The notes under the pieces: model-generated
What the model was told of the DNA's origin: nothing
The model's input: the letters and a program-made list of their open reading frames with translations, nothing else
Databases searched by the model: none
Translations under genes and position numbers: made by a program
Assembly: GCF_036588685.1 (NCBI RefSeq)
Contig: NC_086377.1
Location: 71,368,283 to 71,432,282, forward strand
Direction: 5' to 3'
DNA: 64,000 nucleotides
Origin: Mytilus trossulus
Lineage: Eukaryota; Mollusca; Bivalvia; Mytilida; Mytilidae
In this document: positions 34,208-46,324 of the stretch, in pieces
Position numbering within the stretch: position 1 is the first letter of the stretch
Layout: every line of letters begins with the position of its first letter

Positions 34208-34486
34208 ATTTGATAAATAAAAAAAATGAATTTAAATACGAACTATGTAATTTCCTAGATTAATAAAGTCGCAAGCTTATCTATTAAGTTAACTAGTTAA
34301 ACCATCATTGGTACTTAACCGATGATCTAATCCACTGAAGCAACAAATCATCAATAACGGTTTAATGATTTATAGACAAAAAAATATCTCGAATGAACTT
34401 AATTTACATACATTTTGATTAAAAAACTCTTCTTACAAGGTAGATAACAAATAATTGAAATGGAATAAACATCATATAGACATACA

Positions 34487-34870
34487 TTGATTGTTGGTTG
34501 CTTAACATCCAGTGGCAAATATTTCATGCATATTCAGGACGAGAACAATTTCACAATAAATACAATAGGTAGGTTGATACGAGAGGCCATCTGGGATGAT
34601 GGTCGGGGAAATTTGGACTGCCACTGGAAAATGAGGGTATTTTGGATAGGGACAGAAACAGGCCAAAAGAGTTGTTGCAAGGGTTCTTAACGTGCAAAGA
34701 GCGTGGCACTCTCGAGGCATCGGATTTAACGTCCCCTTCTGACCGGACGTGACTGCGAACTTGATACATCCCGCAAAGGCAAACGGACGCCCCACTTCGG
34801 CAAGCGTTTTACCGCCGGTCGGGAGATGACCAAGTGACCATATTTTTATACCCCAGTCACCTTTGGGGGG
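34487..34870 (-). mobile_element. SINE with (CAAT)n tail, copy 4
   Basis: Bounded by a 12-bp target duplication TATAGACATACA (34475-34486 and 34871-34882). It carries small internal deletions relative to copies 1 and 2 (around 34660 and 34715) and a short tail (a single ATTG unit). Confidence 0.9.
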
Positions 34871-34986
34871 TATAGACATACAGAACCAATTTTGCGAAGA
34901 TTACAGTGCTCATCACCAAGTTGTTCATACAATCAACACATTAGATGTTTACGGTTATTTTCATCGTCAATGTTTGTCAGTGCTTG

Positions 34987-35180
34987 CTACTTCACAACAC
35001 GACGAATCGGAATTAACGTAGAAGTTTTTCTGATTATAATGGCTTCTTTGGGAGATTTAGCAGCTTGCTTTACATTTTCAATTTCATCCAAAAGCTTCGC
35101 AATTTGTACAACTGAATTTTTCCCTGACCGAACCATTTGTTTAATTCGTTGCATGAAGTTTTTAAATTGAAAAGCAGAAA
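34987..35180 (-). other. Coding-like helical segment
   Basis: The minus strand reads FQFKNFMQRIKQMVRSGKNS, VVQIAKLLDEIENVKQAAKS and PKEAIIIRKTSTLIPIRRVV before a stop. Protein-like, helical and basic. It lies downstream of the Harbinger relic on the same strand, so it might derive from that element's second (DNA-binding) gene, but no family motif was recognised. Confidence 0.3.
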
Positions 35181-35614
35181 ACGCATCAAAAATAGCAAAG
35201 TTCAACAAGAACTTGATAGAGGTACAACACAATGATGTATGTTTATTTTAGCATATAACTGGTATGTTTTATAGGTACCTGCTTCTTATCATTATAATCA
35301 TATTGCATTGGGGATTACACTTGTTTATTTTAAGTTGTTATGGTTAAAATCATGTCATTTAGTTCCATTTGAGAAATTTTAAATTGATTCAATCTATAAT
35401 TGTTAACTTCTAATAATTAATTTTGGATGAAACGTGTCTTCTGATTGGCTGACATTGTTCAGTTTAACAGCTCATAGACATAATTTTGTCATTCGACCTT
35501 AACGTCATCGACGGTTTTATAGTTTACTCTGGTTTAACTTGAAATTTAGAAACAAATAACTGAAATATGTTATCTGTCTATTCGAAACAACATAAAAATA
35601 CTAAAGTATATCAT

Positions 35615-35943
35615 ACCAATTATTGTGAAAGCTCTCTCATGGTGCATCCTAATTTCTCCGTGAAGACAGTGGAAACGTCTTTCCAACCAACAAAAAGTCT
35701 TTCTATGGTAACTCTTGTTCTGCAGTGTGAACCATTGTATCTTTCTTGGCTTTGGTCTGATAGTCTCAAGTAAGTGTGTTTAAATATGATTTACAGACAT
35801 AACCACTGTTACCAAGACGAAAACCATTTTGTAAACCGTCGTTATCCCTCTCTAAAACGGTTCTTATGTTGCGAGTCCTTAACATATGGCTGTCGTGGGC
35901 ACTGCCTGACCACCTGGCTTCTAGATTTGTGAATCGTCCTAGA
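35615..35943 (-). pseudogene. PIF/Harbinger nuclease (HARBI1-like) relic
   Basis: The minus strand encodes GRFTNLEARWSGSAHDSHML, LERDNDGLQNGFRLGNSGYV, a stop/shift, ERYNGSHCRTRVTIERLF and, after another shift, RRFHCLHGEIRMHHERAFTI. These are the classic HARBI1 blocks (WPGS.HDS, GDSGYP, N..H.R.R..VER.FG.WK.RF). The second catalytic acidic position is changed (GNSGY instead of GDSGY), and there are at least two frame breaks, so it is inactive. Confidence 0.75.
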
Positions 35944-36033
35944 ATATAGATTTTACTTTATGAACCAAATATAACTTCAACTAAAAAAAATAAAAAAATG
36001 CGAGGTTTCAAATTGTAACAGAGTCGTTTCCAC

Positions 36034-36320
36034 ATGTATTCGAGATATTCCAGTGTTTCTGAGGCTTATGATTTACGATCTAGATCACATAACGCATGTG
36101 TCCAATCGATCCAGCAAAATACTTTAGTAAATCCATTCTTTATCTCTCTTCTCGTCTTCAGAAGGCCATTTTACATTAACTTGAAAAATGAAAACACGAA
36201 AAAAGCTCTTGTCGCAATTGCAGAATCCTTTATGGCAAACAAAAATCTGAAACAATTTCTATGAAATTCCACAGATCGAGCCAACAAGCAGCTCTGAAGA
36301 TGAAGATAACACCGAAGATA
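36034..36320 (+). pseudogene. Coding-like 5' remnant before the LINE
   Basis: Reads INLKNENTKKALVAIAESFM then ANKNLKQFL, stop, and in another frame IEPTSSSEDEDNTEDT. The acidic Ser-rich end is immediately followed by a LINE tail insertion, and coding resumes at 36595 with PTISEIKESVSHEKNKFPVL. It may be the N-terminal region of the transposase-like gene downstream, separated by the LINE. Confidence 0.35.
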
Positions 36321-36324
36321 CACA

Positions 36325-36590
36325 TTGATTGATTGATTGTTGGTTGCTTTACGCCGCATTAGCACAAAAAGGCTATATCGCGGAGAGAGCTAATTCGAAT
36401 AATTTTTACAATTTAAAGCATATTTTTAAAATAAGACAAAAAGTCCTTCAATATACTCAAATTCTTGACTAAAGCAAATAGATTTTATACAAAAACAATT
36501 CAACAATAAAATAACGTGATAAAAATTAAAAACGATTTAAATATAATAACATTCTTATATTCTATAATAAATTCCAATTTCTTTGAAAAA
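36325..36590 (-). mobile_element. LINE 3' end, 5'-truncated
   Basis: Minus-strand copy of the I/Nimb-like LINE 3' end: the last few codons (FFKEIGIYYRI-like), the ~200-bp UTR and a (CAAT)n tail. Severely 5'-truncated, as is usual for LINE insertions. Used to prove the interrupted UTR at 30.8-32.0 kb. Confidence 0.85.
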
Positions 36591-36594
36591 AAAC

Positions 36595-38558
36595 CAACAA
36601 TATCAGAAATTAAAGAATCAGTAAGCCACGAAAAAAACAAATTCCCTGTACTACAAGTTATAACAGGAAAGGCCATACGAGATCATAAATGCATTAGAAG
36701 GCTAAGCTACGACATCAAGGTAAACCGGAAACAGCTGATGAAAATAAAATCAAAAAGAGAGAAGGAAAAAAAGAAAACCCGCATGAAGGCTGCAAGAGAA
36801 GATCTTCGTTCAAAAGTAATAGTCTTTCTCGAGAGGGACGATAACAGTACTTGTCTTCCGGGAAAAAGAGACAACAAAAAAGACGGAAAAGAGAAAAAGC
36901 AAAAGAGTGTTAAATGACTATTTAGACAATCTACATCAGAATTTTTTGTCAGAGAATGTACTCACAAAATTAAGTGTTTCTGTATTCAGACGTTTTCGGC
37001 CAGCAAATTATGTATTAGCATCTTTTGGAAACAGGAGAACGTGCCTTTGTCAGCGCCATCAAAATAAGGCATTAAAAGTTAGAACATTGAAAGCACTAAA
37101 TATTACTACTACATCAAACCCAGATCAACTTATAAGACAGATGACAGACGAGGAAGTTTTAGCAAAAATAACTGAGTTGGAAGATGAGAAAATAAAATAC
37201 TCTGAATGGAAAAGGGTTGATGTAGAGGAGAAGGGAATGATGAAAAAGAGAATGAATGTTGTGCAATGTGAGGCAAATAAACAGGAATTCGGCACACTGA
37301 TCAGAACATCGTTAAATGAGTTCCGAGCTCATGTATACAGGGTACAAACTCAATATGAACAAATACGAACACTAAAGGAGAACTTACCAAAATATAATGT
37401 CATATGTCAAATGGACTTCGCGGAAAATTATTCATGCGTGCATGCAGATGAAGTTCAATCCGCTTATTTCGACAAAGCTTCCGTTACATTACATCCCGTT
37501 GTTTTATACTATAAAGTTGACGGCGATATAAATCTTCATCATAAATCGTTCGTGTTCGTTTCCGACGAACCAGGTCACAATTCATCAACGGTATATGCAT
37601 TCATAAAGGATTTGATACCAAAGATTTTGCAAATAGCTCCTGGGACTAAAGCTGTACACTATATCACAGATTCGCCAACATCACAATACAGGAACAAATA
37701 CATTTTTCATTTAGTAACGTTACATGGTATGTTGTTTGATGGAATCACAGCCTCTTGGCATTACTTCGAAGCTGGACACGGAAAGGGACCCTGCGACGGG
37801 GTTGGTGGAACGGCAAAACGACTTGCAGACATGGCCGTTAGACAACAAAAGGTTGTAATCCAAACACCAGTAGATTTCTTCAATTGGGGAAGTCTCAAGA
37901 AACAAGTAACATAACTTACATTTTCGTTCCTAAATCCAAATGTCAGAGCGCAAACATGGAAATGAAAGAATGGAATGCTGTTGCAGTGAAAGGCACCATG
38001 GAATTACATGCTGTTGTTCCTATTACAAGAAATGTAATCAGCATAAGAAACACCTCATGTTTCTGTCTACTTTGTTTTAGTGACGGACGCTTTCATCCTG
38101 CTTGTGACGGCTGGCGATCAGTTTCTCTAGAGGGAAAACAAAAAAGAAATGCACCTGGGACTGAAACCAACGAGATTGAATTACAAGCAAATGAACCACA
38201 GGAAGAAGAAGTAGAGCGACACGTAGAAGGAGGAGAATCATTACAAGCGCAACTGCCAATAGTGTTTGAGCAGAGCTACCAAAAGGACACGTTTGTGGCA
38301 AGTGTATATGACAATGTTTGGTACATTTGTAAGGTGCTTGATTTTGACAACAATGATAATGAATATCAATTGGCATTCATGACTAAGAGCAATCCTGTAT
38401 CCCACACCATGAAGTGGCCAACAAGACCTGAAGAACTGTGGGTTACAGAGACAGACATCATTTGTCAGGTCAACAACCCGGCTCCAGTAGGCAGAAAACC
38501 TGTCCGAATGTACAAATTATTGCCGGATGATGTAAATAAAATTGAAAGTCTTTTATAA
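36595..38558 (+). pseudogene. DDE/RNase-H-like transposase, two compensating frameshifts
   Basis: A near-complete intronless gene in three overlapping frames: 36595-36865, 36865-37905 and 37905-38558. The first join is at an A5 run near 36865 (one base extra). The second is near 37900 (one base missing) and restores the original frame. Motifs: a Lys/Arg-rich N-terminus, ANYVLASFGNRRTCLCQRHQ, CQMDFAENYSC, VHYITDSPTSQYRNK, WHYFEAGHGKGPCDGVGGTA, then a Cys cluster CFCLLCFSDGRFHPACDGW and an acidic linker. The D...D...E/H spacing suggests an RNase H-fold transposase of a widely repeated invertebrate family. I cannot name the superfamily. The N-terminus may extend left across the LINE insertion. 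Confidence 0.7.
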
Positions 38559-38559
38559 A

Positions 38560-40250
38560 AACAAACATTACATGTGCTTTATTCATGAATTTGTGGTAAC
38601 GTAATTCACAAAAAGTGAATGTTAATGATTATCTGTTCATTTATGAATGTTAAATTAAGTGTAATATCGACCATTTATCAAATTTATCCCTAAATACATT
38701 GAGATGTTTGGCGTTTTTGCTGATTTTTTTACTATTTTGTCTAATTAGATTTGAGTGAATTACGTTACCACTGACTCATGAATATTGTTTCTGTGCATTT
38801 GTCGTATAATATAGATAATATATATGTTAAATGGTTTAAATTTTCAAATTCTATCTTATTACGTTATGAATTTCATATTTTAATTGTTGATATAAAGTTA
38901 TTTCTTGAATTTTGTTGATTAAATCAAATTAGAATACTATTTGTTTATTCATATATGATACTGTAAAACCAGAACACATTCCAGACACCCACTAATCATT
39001 ATGTATTCATAAAACAAAGAGTAAAACTTAATAATATATTGCTACATATAAATATATACTTCATTTAAGTCAAACATTGCATTTTAAAAACATTTTAGTA
39101 TTCGAGTGAATTACGATACCTGATTGATGCTATTCCAATGCAGAAAAGTTCAGTTAATGCAATGAAATTATGGACAGATTTTTTTTTAAATGGAATAAAA
39201 TATGTACTTATATTGATTTGAAAAATATTTCTAGCATTCAATTGCGATTACATATTATATATTCAAACGTGAAAAATATGTATTTTAATTTCTGGAAAAA
39301 CATCCGAAGATAATTTATTATGACGTCGGAAAAAAACCTGGGAAAAAAATTAGAGATGCAAAATGTCTACAAAGATCGATGTTTTTGAAAACTTGTATGT
39401 GATTGAAGTTTTTAATATCTCGATTTATGGTTATATCGGATTGTCATATTGGTAATTTCTTTTGAAAGATTAGAGCAGAGCAAGTAACGTAATTCACAAC
39501 ACGTAATAACGTGGTTCAAATGAGTTGCTGAAAAAAATATAAAATGAGAACATTTGGTGCTCATAATCAAGAAATAAGAAGTTGAAATATACCGCTTTGA
39601 AAAAAAAAAAGTTATAACTGTGAAAGTGTTAGGCTGATTCTCGCCGTTTTGGTAATTGCTATGGTCCCATTTAACTGATTTTGGCTGACGTATGTTAAGC
39701 CTGGTGCATTACTTTGTTTATAACTTTCAACACACGCCCAAAAAAAGTAGGACAAAAATAACACATTAGATTTAAATACTATGTTGGTTTGGTTTTTTTT
39801 TTAAATAGAAAAACATATTGTGGTATGAGTTGCCGTACGGATTAGACGAATGTTTTTACATGTGTATTAATGTATTATTTGTTTAGAAATATGAAGTAAT
39901 AAATTGTGAACAAAAGAACACGAAATAATATGTTGTTTTTTTTAGGAAAATGTTAGTCCATACCTCATTGGATCCTGACTTTTCATAGCAGTTGTCCGTA
40001 AACCAACTAATTAAGATAATGGGCCTAAACGATCAATGTTTTTACAGTAAAATAAAGCATAATGCAATATGTGTTTACGGTGTAGTGGCTTTGATGCCGT
40101 CAATATTAATATACGTAGCTAATTAAATTATTTATATTTCAATCAAATTGCTTTATAAAATTATATTTTATTTTGTAGATGTAATGAACGAAAGAAAACA
40201 TTTTCATTTTTGTATCGTTTAGAGCTGGCATTTTACTCACTATCAGTTGC
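38560..40250. other. Non-coding, with repeated GTGAATTACGTTACC motif
   Basis: No gene. The motif GTGAATTACGTTACC or its complement occurs at about 38598 (minus), 38756 (plus), 39112 (plus, imperfect) and 39490 (minus, partial). These could be subterminal sites of the transposon to which the 36.6-38.6 kb gene belongs. Confidence 0.4.
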
Positions 40251-40255
40251 AGTAT

Positions 40256-40444
40256 CGTTTGCTTTTGTGAACATAAAAAATGTAGAAGAGCAAACATAAA
40301 CCGAAATGCAGACAAGTTGACCGTGGTGCAAAAAATTAGCCTAGATGTGTCCATAAATAGGGGAAGTGATGAACAAAATGCGGAAGTCGAGGAGCTAGAA
40401 ATGGCAGGTTTCTTGATATCGGCAATCAAATCGGATTGCTGTTG
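40256..40444 (+). other. Small open coding-like segment
   Basis: Plus-strand open stretch reading CRRANINRNADKLTVVQKIS, LDVSINRGSDEQNAEVEELE and MAGFLISAIKSDCC before a stop. Protein-like, but with no recognised domain. A possible acceptor (ACTCACTATCAG) lies just upstream. It could be a terminal exon. Confidence 0.2.
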
Positions 40445-40969
40445 ATAATTCAAGTGATGCGGTGCAAGATATGATCCAGGAGAATCAATAAAGCAAGGAC
40501 AATACAAAATATTTATCAATTCCTGCAAATAAATCACGAATCAAGACTTTATTCAAGCGTAACAAGTGTACACATTGAATAAAATAGTGGAGAAACCAAT
40601 ATGAAACTAAAACATTTCTCTAACAAAAGTCAAGAAGAAACGGTATTATTTGAGCACCAGTGTTAAGGTGTCGAAATGCATATACCATACCGTTCCTTAA
40701 ATTCTCTTCAGATAGAATTATTTAAAAACTTAAGTTCATATTTTCAAAAAAAATAAATGAAATTGTCCAGAACTTTTTTTTAATATCGTGATATGCAAAC
40801 AAATCACAACATAAATTTCTCCTGATTAATGTAATACAATGTCTTAACATGTTTACCTATTTTTTTGTGATTTGTTCAAACAGTGTTGTCAATAAAGTGA
40901 GTGGCATTTTAAACGTCCGTCATAGAGTGAGAGGTTTAATTGGCTTAATTAATTTAATCATGTAAACGA

Positions 40970-41095
40970 TTGATTGATTGTTGGTTGCTTAACGTCCAGT
41001 GGCAAATATTTCATGCATATTCAGGACGAGAACAAATACACAATAGGTAGGTTGTTATAATAGAGGATGATGGTCGGGGAAATTTGGACTGCCAC
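40970..41095 (-). mobile_element. SINE copy 5, 5'-truncated
   Basis: Only the 3' part and tail are present. A 13-bp target duplication ATCATGTAAACGA (40957-40969 and 41096-41108) shows that the truncation happened during insertion, as in target-primed reverse transcription. Confidence 0.9.
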
Positions 41096-41109
41096 ATCAT
41101 GTAAACGAA

Positions 41110-43870
41110 AAATAATTTTAACGTTAGTGGTGCGGAATGTTCAGCCTTGAATGACTAAAGCAACTTGAGCAAAATTATTAATCAAAGACCAAAATAAATG
41201 AAAAGGTAGATTTTGTAAATAGTATTTAATTGAATCAAACACCGGACAGTTTCCAGGTAAATAAAAAAAAAACACATTTTTTAGTTGATTAACTAAAAAT
41301 TCTCACTTTAGCTTTTAAGCTATTTAACGTATCGATATAGTCTTGTCGTAACATAAATTATCGTCAAGGTTGGTAATCCAATTGCAACGTATCGACATGA
41401 CAGTATGTTCTTACTAGAACTAGGATGACAGATTGAGTGAAAAACAAATTTGTCGTTGTAAATACGACGGAAAGCATATCAGTTCTGTGTCCTAGTGACA
41501 TTCTTTCTCTTTAATAAAATTAAACAATGTCTTATCTTAAACTGTCAAGTGAGTGTAATTAAATTTACTGTAATATTCCAAGCTTAATCAATTATAAAAT
41601 TATAACAGATATTACTTTTAACATTCATTAACCAAATAAACTATCAAAATCGAATGTCTATTTCCTGAATTCACAAATTACAGTACATTCAAGTCATAAC
41701 AAAATCGATGTATTTTGTTGGTCTCTATTTCGGCGTATCATTTGTCTATTTTCTTTTCTAAAGTCTAAATGCAACCAAACTTGACCACTATCATCAATAG
41801 CGTATTTAGTTTAAGAATGTGTCTGATGACCCTGACTATCAACACACATGGCCCACATGTTTAAAATTTAAAAATAGGGGGTAAAATGCAGTTAACAAAA
41901 AATATGGTGCCTCTAGTTTTACAACATAGGAAGAAGGTTGCTTTTGCCACCACGCAATGAAAATTAATTGTTTCGTGAATATTTATGAACATTTTGGGTA
42001 CTAGTATTTTTGATTCAGCGTGATTTTTAATAGTTCATATTGATATTGAATAATGATTCGAAATATAGTTTCGCTTAAAGTGGCCACTCTAATACCCACC
42101 AAACAAATTATGTAGATTCTGACAAAGAAAGTGATTAAAGATGATATATATATTCAATAAAGAATCTAGGGCAGCATTAGGTCAAATAACATATTAATTC
42201 AAATTGCAGAAGAGCTATTACACACAAATGCCGAATAAAACTTGTTTATTTCATCGTCTCTGGTTGTCAAACGGCACTGTGTACTTGTAGATCGCACACA
42301 TACAAACGACACTCCACTAATAGCAGGAAACTGAAAAACCAATCAGAAGAAGAACAACGTTGCTCATTATTTATATTATTATTTCATAATGATCGACCAA
42401 GGAAGGACCTCACATCAGAAATCTATCAAAGCACCGTCTCCTCTTTGTTCTCTCAGTGGTCTTCCTATTAGGAGGTCGCTGGAATTGATAATAATGGTGA
42501 TTGCATCTTAATAGCTTTTCAAGCTTTTGTATGAACATATATACATCATTCTTGTTTGTCTTTATTTCATTGTATTTAAAATGTATAATTGATTGTTTGT
42601 ATTGCAGACCCTTATGGCTGAATTTTGGTAACATTGTTCAGTGTTGCTGTTTAAGTGGAAGTAAAGATATATCTTAAGTAATACGACAAATGGACCTTTA
42701 AATCAACGGGGAATGATATTGGTACAGTCATTGAGACGTGTGATGAACAGTCGTAAGAAAAAAAAATCAATAGAATGTCTGGGCAGTACTTAGAATCAGA
42801 AGTCCAGATCCATATATTAATATTTCTGAGGATTATTATGATCCAACAAAAACTCAGAACATGCCTCTTTCACAACAATAGAGAATATTTAGGTTTTTTC
42901 CCTCCAAAATACTAGTAAATTTGATTTAAAATTTGTACCAATAAATCCCCCTTGACCCGATTGCTAAATATTTACGCTCACCCCACTTAATTTGTGTTCA
43001 CTGCACCTATTCCTTTAGAAGTGAATTATTTTAGTCACTGCACAAGAATTCTTTAGAAATTAAATGTTTGATGAACAGTAGACGTCAAAAATTAATGTAG
43101 AAAAATATTTCTCTCTTCCTATAATTTGTCAGCATAGTAAATGTTGTCTCCTATTTATCATGATCTTTAACATGTATACTATGACTGAAGACTCGTATTA
43201 GGTTTCCACCTTGATAGAAATTGTACCATAAAGAATACTCATATACTTGGTGTGGTATAGGTAGGACTTTTGTATCAATGTGTATGGTTCTACACTGTTA
43301 CCTCTACCTTTGAGTGTTATTAAATGTTTATAATATTTTGGCACTCAGGAAGTTATTTTAATTTTGTCGTTGCTAGTACTCAAGCAGATTAATTTTACAA
43401 GTCAACAGTTTCTTGTTGCTGATAGACTGCAATAAATGTGTGGGTATATTGATATAAGACATGCAGCACTCTCGAGCTCATGCTGAGAAATGGCACTAAA
43501 CGTGCACCTGCAAGCAGGTAAAATATCCGTCGGTTTTCGATTTAATTATTGTGTATTACTAATGACAAAATTACCTTATTGTTATCCGATTGACCTTGAC
43601 ACCGACACATCCTGCTCTCTCTGACCTAAACCCGACCTAAATCGTTGCAATTTAAACATCTACTAAACTCCGACTTCATAAGGCTGGATCAAATATTCTG
43701 CTTGGAAAGTATCGGATACAATGAAAGTGTCAAAATCACGCAGGTAAATATGAAATAATTGTGTCGTTGGTAGTACGCAAATGTTTATTGGTAAACGACA
43801 AAAAATATTCAGTTTTCATAGGCAAAAGGCTTTTAATCTGTTACGTTCGACGCGTGTTTCGTCTACTTTA
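41110..43870. other. Long non-coding stretch
   Basis: No supported gene or clear repeat. Short frames only. Confidence 0.4.
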
Positions 43871-43872
43871 AG

Positions 43873-43940
43873 TTGATTGATTGATTGTTGTTTAACGTCC
43901 AGTGGCAAATATTTCATGCATATTCAGGACGAGAACATGC
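43873..43940 (-). mobile_element. SINE tail fragment
   Basis: GATTGATTGATTGTTGTTTAACGTCCAGTGG through CAGGACGAGAAC: the last ~65 bp of the SINE 3' end, very short 5'-truncated copy. No clear target duplication. Confidence 0.7.
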
Positions 43941-44780
43941 TAACAAAAAATACAACAAGCATTAGCCTTTCAAAAAGGGCTAGTCGACTCTTAGCTGATG
44001 AAAATGGAAGGCGATCTCGCTTTGTAGATAGATTCATTTACTAGAATAGCCACGTGCGTCAATCAAAAATTTTACCACACACAAGAGGTCACGTTATGAA
44101 GTAGTATATATCGTTTAACGTTGTTGTTGACGAAACTCCAGAAGATTTGACTATTGGTATAAATAAAAGTTACCTGTGTACCAATATCATGAATATGCAT
44201 GATTAATGACCAGGCAAAATCTAATTGCTAACATAGAGTTTCTTTATAATACAAGATTATCGCAGTTTTCTTTTGCCAGAAACAGAACAACTGTTTCTCA
44301 AACTCGTCTGCCGTCATTCCAAAGACCAGGAAAAGCTACCTATGGTTAAACTAGAAACAACTGATAGGAAGATATCAATTCCTTGAATTGAAGAGCGACG
44401 TGCATATACATGTGGAGGCAATCCTAGTTCAATAAGTGATTTGTGAAAAGGATCATTTTACATCCTGGAGATGGAGCAAGGATAAATTTCAATATCAATT
44501 ATATTGAAAAATGCACATGACTCTTCAGAAATCTTAGACAAAACTAAATCAGACGATCTGGACCTCTTTCACAAAAATGGCAGACCTTTAAATAGTAATG
44601 CTGTTGACCTGATGAAAAAATGCCGTAAACCTCTGATTTAGACTAATTAAAATATCTCTGGGATTTATCCTTTATCCTTTGCACTGAGTTCATGGCAATG
44701 TTTAAAATTGATTTGAATAAATCTTAGGGGGCGGTGGCTCACGTTATTTTGATACATTAAATTGAGAATGGAAAGGGGGA
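43941..44780. other. Non-coding stretch
   Basis: No supported gene. Confidence 0.35.
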
Positions 44781-44782
44781 AT

Positions 44783-44979
44783 GATTGATTGATTGATTGT
44801 TGGTTGCTTTACGCCGCATTATCACAAAAAGGCTATATCGCGGCGAGAGCTAATTCGAATATTTTTACAATTTAAAGCATATTTTTAAAATAAGACAAAA
44901 AAGTCCTTCAATATACTAAAATTATTGACTAAAGCAAATTGATTATATACAAATAAAAATCAACAGTAAAATAAGTCTT
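44783..44979 (-). mobile_element. LINE 3' UTR and tail
   Basis: Minus-strand I/Nimb-like LINE end (GATTGATTGATTGTTGGTTG, GCTTTACGCCGCATT and the UTR), ending at CAACAGTAAAATAA next to the left border of the large TIR element. LINE coding sequence in the same orientation lies at the other border (60643-61620). Confidence 0.85.
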
Positions 44980-44986
44980 CCCTGTA

Positions 44987-45415
44987 CAGATAGGTGCGGT
45001 CCTAACCTTGACAAAAGTTAACTTAAGAGTTAACTTGTTGACTGCTTTCTAAGTTAACTTGAGAATTTTTAAGCAGTCAAGCAAGTTAACTTCGTCGTTG
45101 GTGGACCAGACTTACGGTATGCTTTTTTAGGACTGCTGCAGACCTATCGACAAGTCTGCTCCAGACCAGACCTATGGACAAGTCTGCTTTTGACCAGTCC
45201 TGAGGGCAGGTCTGTCCCAGACCAGACCTGTGGACAAGTCTGCTTTTGACCAGTCCTGAGGACAGGTATGCCTCAGACCAGACCTGTGGACAGGTCTTCT
45301 CCTGACCAGACCTGAGGACAGGTCTGCTTTTGACCAGACCTGTGGACAAGTCTGCTATTGACCAGACCTGAGGCCAGGTCTGCTTATGACAGATGATCGT
45401 TATAAGAGTTTTCAT
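44987..45415. repeat. Outer element left subterminal array
   Basis: First ~100 bp: four AAGTTAACTT/AGTTAACTT palindromes. Then 45140-45395: about nine degenerate ~29-bp units of the type GACCAGACCTGTGGACAAG plus TCTGCTTTT. The 109-codon minus-strand frame across it is simply the translated repeat. Confidence 0.8.
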
Positions 45416-46320
45416 ATCAGACTTGAGCTTTCATTAAAATGTGTAAACAATTCAACATTCGCATTGTTTTTCCACAGATATCATTTATTATTTACTCGCT
45501 AGACTCTACTAGATATTATACAAATGCTCTCGTTTATTTGATATACATGTATTCTTATATAAATAAAAAATGGCTATACGATCACACAGAGTTTTTTTTG
45601 TTAGAAGGCGGATAGAAAGGTTATCCAACGCATCGGAACAATATTCTTATATCACGGGATATCGGCAACATTGTCGACGTTACTTCGTTCCCCGTTGTTT
45701 ACCTGTCCCTTCCTAAATTTTACTTTATGCATAAATTTATACTTGCATGGATATTTCATTGATATTCAACTTGTTTGCATTGGATTTACTATTCTATTTC
45801 CCGCAGAATATTTTAACAGAAATTGTACAGTGTCCGTAAGCATACGGTGTGGTAAAACTATCAACAATCTCGTCAAATTCGTCAGATTTATCGAGAGATT
45901 TGTCATTGCCGATATTTATATGGGACGTCCTAAAATTATACTCAATGTGCACTTTAATGAAATAGTTGCCACTTGACGTTTAACTATAAACAAAATCAAT
46001 CAACCGACATAGTAGATTCCAAGAAGAGAACCTCGTATACTTTTTTTTATTAAATCATTGTAAATAGTACAAATGAATTCAGACATGTAAGTGTTGGTAC
46101 TTTGATGATGTGGCATAATAGTTTTGTTTTACACGTACACCGTCATGAACTCCTATATATATGATGTGACTGTTATTATGAATAAAGAGATGAAATTCTG
46201 ACATTCTCAATTTATTCAGAATATTTTTTGCATTAATAGTTTTCCAATAATATTGATTACGTGTACATTTACGGTCCTACTAAAATGTGAACAGGAGCGC
46301 CAGGAAAAGACATTAAGGTG
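45416..46320. other. Outer element interior, no gene seen
   Basis: AT-rich. A 101-codon plus-strand frame (45671-45976) shows no recognisable domain and is not called. Confidence 0.35.
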
Positions 46321-46324
46321 CTCT

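Noticed and set aside
40139-40537. 132-codon minus-strand frame
   Set aside because: Looks like the shadow of a short plus-strand coding-like segment (40256-40444); no domain or splice context on the minus strand.
42410-42634. 74-codon minus-strand frame
   Set aside because: No recognisable feature, isolated in AT-rich non-coding DNA.
45086-45415. 109-codon minus-strand open frame with a regular Ser/Gly/Leu pattern
   Set aside because: It is the translation of the ~29-bp subterminal repeat of the outer element; the periodicity is at DNA level and there is no gene context.
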